A stretch of DNA of 64,000 nucleotides, taken from positions 135,290,428-135,354,427 of the forward strand of contig OY856186.1 of NCBI GenBank assembly GCA_963693315.1. The letters run 5' to 3'. A program made the translations under genes and the position numbers. How positions within the stretch are numbered: position 1 is the first letter of the stretch; the number at the start of each line of letters is the position of its first letter. The notes beneath the pieces are model-generated. The model worked only from the letters and a program-made list of their open reading frames with translations. It searched no databases and had not been told where the DNA came from. This document shows, one piece after another, positions 57,953-64,000 of this stretch. This DNA comes from Diogma glabrata (taxonomy: Eukaryota > Arthropoda > Insecta > Diptera > Cylindrotomidae).

Positions 57953-59370
57953 AATTCTTCGTTTAATTTTCAATAGAATAAAATGAAACCGATGTTTATT
58001 TTATCTACGTAAATGCCTCTTTTTTATAATGAAAGTAGTCACTGAACTTGAAAAATTGAAAAAAAAATCGATTTTTGATGTCAAATAACTCCGAGAAAAA
58101 GCGGAGTAGAATTAAAAAATCTCTAAGATTGTTAATTCTCATTGTTTGGGAAATCTTAAAACGAAAAAAAAAAAAATTTCACTTGGACTTGCCCATGTAT
58201 ATATGTATATCAAATCAATAAATTTTGAAACTTCAAATTATAGGTTATATTATAATAAAAATAAAATTAAAATAATTCTAGACATAATACATATTTTCTT
58301 ATATATACATAACATTAAAAATGTACTTACTGTTGAAATATATTATATTACACACAAGATGGGGTGTGTTAATAGATAAGCTTCTCGCGCTACACCCTGG
58401 GTTACGCTAATAGTCTATTTCAATTTGGTAGCCAAATATTTCATTTCGAACTCTTGGCTGTGACACAAAAAAAATGAACATAAACCAGAATCAAAATCAC
58501 TATAACAACGGTACTTTTCAGCACCATAAGACAAAAAATATTGGGCCCTCAGTCCGTATTTTGCAAATGAACATTGAAAGCATAAGCAAGTCAAAAACTG
58601 AACATTTAAAAAGATTATTAAAAGATTTTAACATCAACGTCGTAATTTTGCAAGAAACGCATGCAGCAGATGAAGCGCAACTTACCTCAAGAGGTAACAT
58701 TGTTGGTTACAAATTAATTAGTGCTATTTACCACCACGCATATGGATCTGCCACGTATGTTCAGTCAGAAATCATGAACTGCACCCATGTACTTACACAG
58801 ATGGACAACAATATACACCTTATTGTCAACAACAACCTTATTGACAACAATATACACGAAGATTGTAAACGTATACAAGTCTCAAAATACAAGATGACCA
58901 GCTGTTACTCTACCATTATTTCACCACCATTATTTCCAACATATGCTGGTGACTTCAATAGCTATCACACCCAGTGGTCCTACTGAAACAACAATTCCAA
59001 TGGCATACAACTGACTGACTGGGCGGATGGTAACAACATGTTCCTGGTATATGATGCGAAAGGCATGAAAGCCTCTAGATCTGCTAGATGGCGACGTGAT
59101 TACAATTGATTACGATTTTCCACAAAAAACGGACAGCGTAACCCTATTCCAATACCTAGGGCTGTCTTACAAGGTTTTCCACGCTCTCAACATCGTCCAG
59201 TGATTCCTGAGGTAGGAATCCAAATACCACTCGTCAACTCCACTCCTCAGCCTAGATTGAATTTTAACAAAGCTGACTGGGATAAATATAGGTTAGAGTT
59301 GAATGCAGTGATTCGCTGGATTCAACCCATTTTTAAAAACTACGATAGGTTCGTTAGAGCCATCATCCCT
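57953..59370 (+). repeat. Tandem duplication, copy 1 (LINE 5' part)
   Basis: About 1.42 kb, repeated directly at 59380-60797 (offset 1427-1428) with only a handful of differences. The 9 bases TCGAGCCAT separate the copies. It includes a leader, the endonuclease frame at 58474-58986 with the same premature TGA as copy 2, and part of the next segment. Confidence 0.88.
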
Positions 59371-59379
59371 TCGAGCCAT

Positions 59380-60797
59380 AATTCTTCGTTTAATTTTCAA
59401 TAGAATAAAATGAAACCGATGTTTATTTTATCTACGTAAGTGCCTCTTTTTTATAATGAAAGTAGTCACTGAACTTGAAAAATTGAAAAAAAAATCGATT
59501 TTTGATGTCAAATAACTCCGAGAAAAAGCGGAGTAGAATTAAAAAATCTCTAAGATTGTTAATTCTCATTGTTTGGGAAATCTTAAAACGAAAAAAAAAA
59601 AAAATTTCACTTGGACTTGCCCATGTATATATGTATATCAAATCAATAAATTTTGAAACTTCAAATTATAGGTTATATTATAATAAAAATAAAATTAAAA
59701 TAATTCTAGACATAATACATATTTTCTTATATATACATAACATTAAAAATGTACTTACTGTTGAAATATATTATATTATACACAAGATGGGGTGTGTTAA
59801 TAGATAAGCTCCTCGCGCTACACCCTGGGTTACGCTAATAGTCTATTTCAATTTGGTAGCCAAATATTCATTTCGAACTCTTGGCTGTGACACAAAAAAA
59901 TGAACATAAACCAGAATCAAAATCACTATAACAACGGTACTTTTCAGCACCATAAGACAAAAAATATTGGGCCCTCAGTCCGTATTTTGCAAATGAACAT
60001 TGAAAGCATAAGCAAGTCAAAAACTGAACATTTAAAAAGATTATTAAAAGATTTTAACATCAACGTCGTAATTTTGCAAGAAACGCATGCAGCAGATGAA
60101 GCGCAACTTACCTCAAGAGGTAACATTGTTGGTTACAAATTAATTAGTGCTATTTACCACCACGCATATGGATCTGCCACGTATGTTCAGTCAGAAATCA
60201 TGAACTGCACCCATGTACTTACACAGATGGACAACAATATACACCTTATTGTCAACAACAACCTTATTGACAACAATATACACGAAGATTGTAAACGTAT
60301 ACAAGTCTCAAAATACAAGATGACCAGCTGTTACTCTACCATTATTTCACCACCATTATTTCCAACATATGCTGGTGACTTCAATAGCTATCACACCCAG
60401 TGGTCCTACTGAAACAACAATTCCAATGGCATACAACTGACTGACTGGGCGGATGGTAACAACATGTTCCTGGTATATGATGCGAAAGGCATGAAAGCCT
60501 CTAGATCTGCTAGATGGCGACGTGATTACAATCCCGACCTCTGATTTTCCACAAAAAACGGACAGCGTAACCCTATTCCAATACCTAGGGCTGTCTTACA
60601 AGGTTTTCCACGCTCTCAACATCGTCCAGTGATTCTTGAGGTAGGAATCCAAATACCACTCGTCAACTCCACTCCTCAGCCTAGATTGAATTTTAACAAA
60701 GCTGACTGGGATAAATATAGGTTAGAGTTGAATGCAGTGATTCGCTGGATTCAACCCATTTTTAAAAACTACGATAGGTTCGTTAGAGCCATCATCC
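59380..60797 (+). repeat. Tandem duplication, copy 2 (continues into the LINE)
   Basis: The partner of 57953-59370. Unlike copy 1, it runs on without a break into the rest of the LINE, so this is the original location. Confidence 0.85.
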
Positions 60798-62912
60798 CTA
60801 CTGCTAAGAAATGCATCCCAAGAGGCTTCCGTGAAGAATGCATTCCTGGCTGGAGTAGAGAGAGCGATAAATTGTATGAGGAGTATCTTAGTAGTGGTAA
60901 GGCAGACGTGGCTGATGACTTAATTTACTCACTGGACGCCGCGAGAAAGCTAAAGTGGATTAGCACTGTTGAAAACATAGATGTTTCCCATTCAAGCAGG
61001 GAAGCCTGGAGTCTCCTTCGGAAGCTGGATGGCACAAACTCAATTGCTCGTACTAACAATGAAATAAATCCAGAGGACAGTGCGATTCAAATTGTAAACA
61101 TGTCTCGTTCTTCTAATAATCGCCTTCACAAAAGAACAATTAAACGTAAACTAAGAGAAATGAAGCGCAATTGCTCGTCTCCATCGAAGTAAGCGAACTC
61201 TTTTAATAGCGAAGAACGAGATTCAGCTCTGTCCCAAACAAAAAACGGAAAAGCAGCTGGGTACGATGGTATTTTTCCAGAATTTTTTAGAAATGCTGAA
61301 AAAAATGTAAAATAAGGGCTAACTAAATTGTTCTCGAATATCCTAGAAAGCGGTAATTTTCCAAAACATTTTAAGACTACAAAAGTGATAGCGATACTTA
61401 AGCCAGGTAAACGATCTAATGAACTAGGAAGCTATCGCCCAATTGCCCTTTTGAGCACCTGCTACAAATTGTTAGAACGGCTCAAGTACAAGCGTATCGC
61501 TCCCATACTGCATGACCAAATCCCAGTCGAAAAGCTGGTTTCCATCCCAATCGCAGTTGCACTGACCAACTGCTCGTTTTAACATCGTACATCGAAGCTG
61601 GGGTATCAAAAACAACTAAAAACAGGCGCAGTATTCATCGATCTCACTGCACCATATGACAGGGTCTGGCGAATTGTGATTATATATAAGATATTCAATG
61701 CAATGCCTTGTACCACCATCTCGCGTTTAATTAACAACATGCTGAGTATTCGTGTATTCAAAGTCCATCTAAATAATTCCTGTGGTAGGTCAAAAATGCT
61801 CAACAATGGTTTGCCTCAGGGTTCCGTTCTGTCGCCATTACTTTTTAATTTGTTCATTCATGACATTCCTGACACAACATCAAAGAAATTTGGTTACGCT
61901 GATGATTGGACCCTGGCCACTCAAAACAAAGACATGGGTGTCTTGGAAGATTTGCTCTCAACTGACCTGGCGATAATGAATGACTATTTTCGAACGAGGA
62001 GTTTATTTCCTAATCTAAGTAAAACCGAGAGTTCTTGTTTCCACTTAAACAACAAACTGGCAAAACACGAACTATCAGTGTTATTAAACAGCACTGCTAT
62101 TAAATACAATCAATTACTCTCGATAGAACTCTTTCTTTTAAACTCGACCTAGAAAATACGCCAAAAAAATTTAAAACGAGAAACAATATAATGCACAAAC
62201 TGGCAGGCTCGACATGGAGTGCTACTTCAGCTACACTCCGCACAACTGCTCTAAGTCTGGTTTACTCAGTGGCTGAGTACGGCGCACCAGTCTGGTTGAA
62301 TAGCACACATACTCAAAAAGTTGAATGCCAGCTGCATGCCGTGATGCGTACTATAAGTGGTACTATCAAGTCCACTCGTTTACCTTGGCTCCCTGTATTA
62401 AGAAATATTGCTCCACCTGCACTCAGATGCTCACATGCGCTCATGCGTGAACATAAAAAGACAACCAACAACATCACGTTACATTTGCACGAATATTACG
62501 ACGACCATACTCGTTGTCGATTGAAGTCAAGAAAGCCTTCACATAAAACTGCCAGCAATCTGCGTGCAACTGATTTTAATATCTTGGATGCCTGAGACAC
62601 CTCCTGGCATCATTACAACACAACTGGCCTTTCTATTACTAACCCGACTTCTACCCAACTGGTTTCGATTTGCCACGTCATAATTGGACTACACTAAACC
62701 GAATAAGAACGAATCATGGACGTTGTGCTGATTGTTTCTACAAGTGAGGAATTTCAGACTCCCCTCAATGTGACTGCTGCGCTCCACAACAAACCATAAA
62801 ACACATTGCAACTGTGAGTCCAATTCGATGATACAACGGCGACATCGCAGACATCCATTTGGCAACTCCCGATGTAGTAGCATGGATAGACTCACTCGAT
62901 GTAAACATCTAA
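59900..62912 (+). pseudogene. Degenerate LINE: endonuclease, RT and C-terminal domain
   Basis: A plus-strand ORF is recovered in about seven pieces. Endonuclease: MNINQNQNHYNN start, LQMNIES, VVILQETHAAD, YAGDFNSYHTQW then TGA. Linker piece: 60629-61192. RT: FKTTKVIAILKPGKRSNELG and SYRPIALLSTCYKLLERL (61328-61582), then GLPQGSVLSPLLFN and the catalytic YADD (61676-62152). Thumb: VYSVAEYGAPVWLNSTH (62191-62595). C terminus: LPRHNWTTLNRIRTNHGRC with CADC and CDCCAP cysteines (62650-62912). Several stops and frameshifts make it inactive. It belongs to the APE-endonuclease LINEs with a C-terminal cysteine motif; the exact clade is not decided. Confidence 0.82.
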
Positions 62913-64000
62913 TGTTCAAATGTACTGCCCAATATTACTAATTTCTATATCCATTTATTTATATCACGCTTGGATCTTAACAACGGTTGTAAGTTGCAAT
63001 CACCTTGGCCAAGCTCTGGTCTATGTATGACCTGATGGAGATGAGCGGCTGAATTTGAAGGATAGGAGAGTGGGACGGGATAACATCATAGGGTGAGTCA
63101 TATCTGATTTTTTATTTTTATTTTATGCATGAATGGTTATGGTGAAGTATGTAGGTGTGCGAATGTGTGTGTACGGATGTGTGGATGGGGATGTTTATGA
63201 GCGGGTGCATGAGGTGCATGTGCGTATGAGTCAGACGAGAATGTGTTAGATTAAATGAGTTTCTTTTCACACAACACTGATGTCTACGGCTATCACAAGT
63301 AGCCAGGATTACCTCTAATTTTTTTATTTTAGAAGACAAACCTGTATTTTTTGTTTATTCGAACACATCAGGCCAAGGTCCATCGTTATTTGTGGATTCT
63401 GATGTTACATTTTAATTTAATTTAAACAAAGGTAATAATAATTGATGTTAGGATTGTTGACTCTGCGCAGACGCAATAACATCAAACCAACACATGCCAT
63501 GAACATACTTTAATTCGTAATATATCCTGGGCGTGGTGTTATAAAGGGAAATAATATTGGAATTCTGTTTTCTGGTTATTTTGTTTCAAACCTGCAATTG
63601 GACCTATTATATAAATATATTGCTTCCTACTGAGAAAGCGTTAAAGGTTATCAATTTATAGTAAAACAAACAAAATGTTATTTTTTTTTGCTAGTTCTGT
63701 TTCTGCATTCCAAATTTTGAATGCGCGGGATTTTTACTACTAAAAAAACTTACAAAACTTGTTACCATTTGGTCTATGAAATTATGTATGGATGTAACCG
63801 ATTACCACAATAATCGAATAAATAATTCAATCAGTAACAGGACCTTTTCAAATTATGTTACCGGTAAGTTGGTGTAAAATTATTTTGAAATGTTGAACTT
63901 AGGGGCATGGATTTAGGTACGGGTGATTGTGTGCATGTGTGTGTAAGTGTGTGCGTGTGTGTATGCGGGTGAGGGTGCGCGGGTGTATGAGGAGTGAAAG
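62913..64000. other. Non-coding flank with TG-rich tracts
   Basis: No gene is supported. Degenerate TG-rich tracts lie at 63150-63235 and 63915-63995. The first is preceded, near 63093, by GGGTGAGTC followed by T/A-rich sequence, a layout loosely resembling the reverse of the CA-rich portion of the giant LTRs. Confidence 0.4.

Noticed and set aside
63100..64000. Possible further copy of the giant LTR in reverse orientation, based on TG-rich tracts
   Set aside because: Only low-complexity similarity and one short motif are shared; no LTR terminus is visible within the window.

Overview
This 64-kb window is AT-rich, repeat-dominated eukaryotic DNA, most likely from an insect or another arthropod. 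The evidence is the kind of elements present: a Jockey-type LINE, insect-like Ty3/gypsy elements, Penelope-like elements, very long (TA)n arrays, foldback elements and MITEs. The species cannot be named from the sequence. I found no intact single-copy host gene. Nearly every recognisable coding stretch belongs to a mobile element, and one assembly gap (200 N) lies at 52967-53166.

Layout, left half. At 1284-14175 (minus strand) is a large LTR retroelement with two almost identical 4.2-kb LTRs, an ATTT target-site duplication and a tRNA-Lys primer-binding site. It sits inside an older LTR of the same family. Its 4.4-kb interior is decayed: it holds a broken integrase zinc-binding domain, a broken eIF4A-like DEAD-box helicase fragment and a tRNA-Lys-like sequence. 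At 15394-18613 is a DNA transposon with ~0.59-kb inverted repeats and a broken transposase. At 21200-25600, (TA)n arrays enclose a MITE and a degenerate LINE. At 25600-28760 lie a tandem repeat, a long foldback carrying a mirrored transposase-like first exon, and a second MITE-like hairpin. At 29076-33506 is a full-length Jockey-type LINE with both ORFs open and a 14-bp target-site duplication.

Right half. At 35396-36895 is a Penelope-like element (minus strand), apparently the junction of two tandem copies. At 37375-52966 there are three copies (C, A, B) of one Ty3/gypsy family. Its Gag starts with a SAP domain, its primer is tRNA-Leu, and its integrase has a GPY-type C terminus. Copies A and B both sit in one (TA)n array. 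Copy B is the most complete (Gag, protease, RT, RNase H, integrase) but has two small indels. A and C are internally deleted and share lesions. The 5' LTR of A carries an insertion of a 548-bp tandem repeat. From 54 kb to 63 kb lie a foldback element, a LINE C-terminal remnant, a ~270-bp hairpin, and a degenerate LINE whose 5' end is tandemly duplicated.

How the parts work together. The autonomous-looking components (the Jockey-type LINE, and gypsy B apart from two indels) could supply enzymes. Several other copies (the giant-LTR element, gypsy A and C) look as if they were already defective when they last moved, which suggests mobilisation in trans. All family assignments rest on motifs read by eye.
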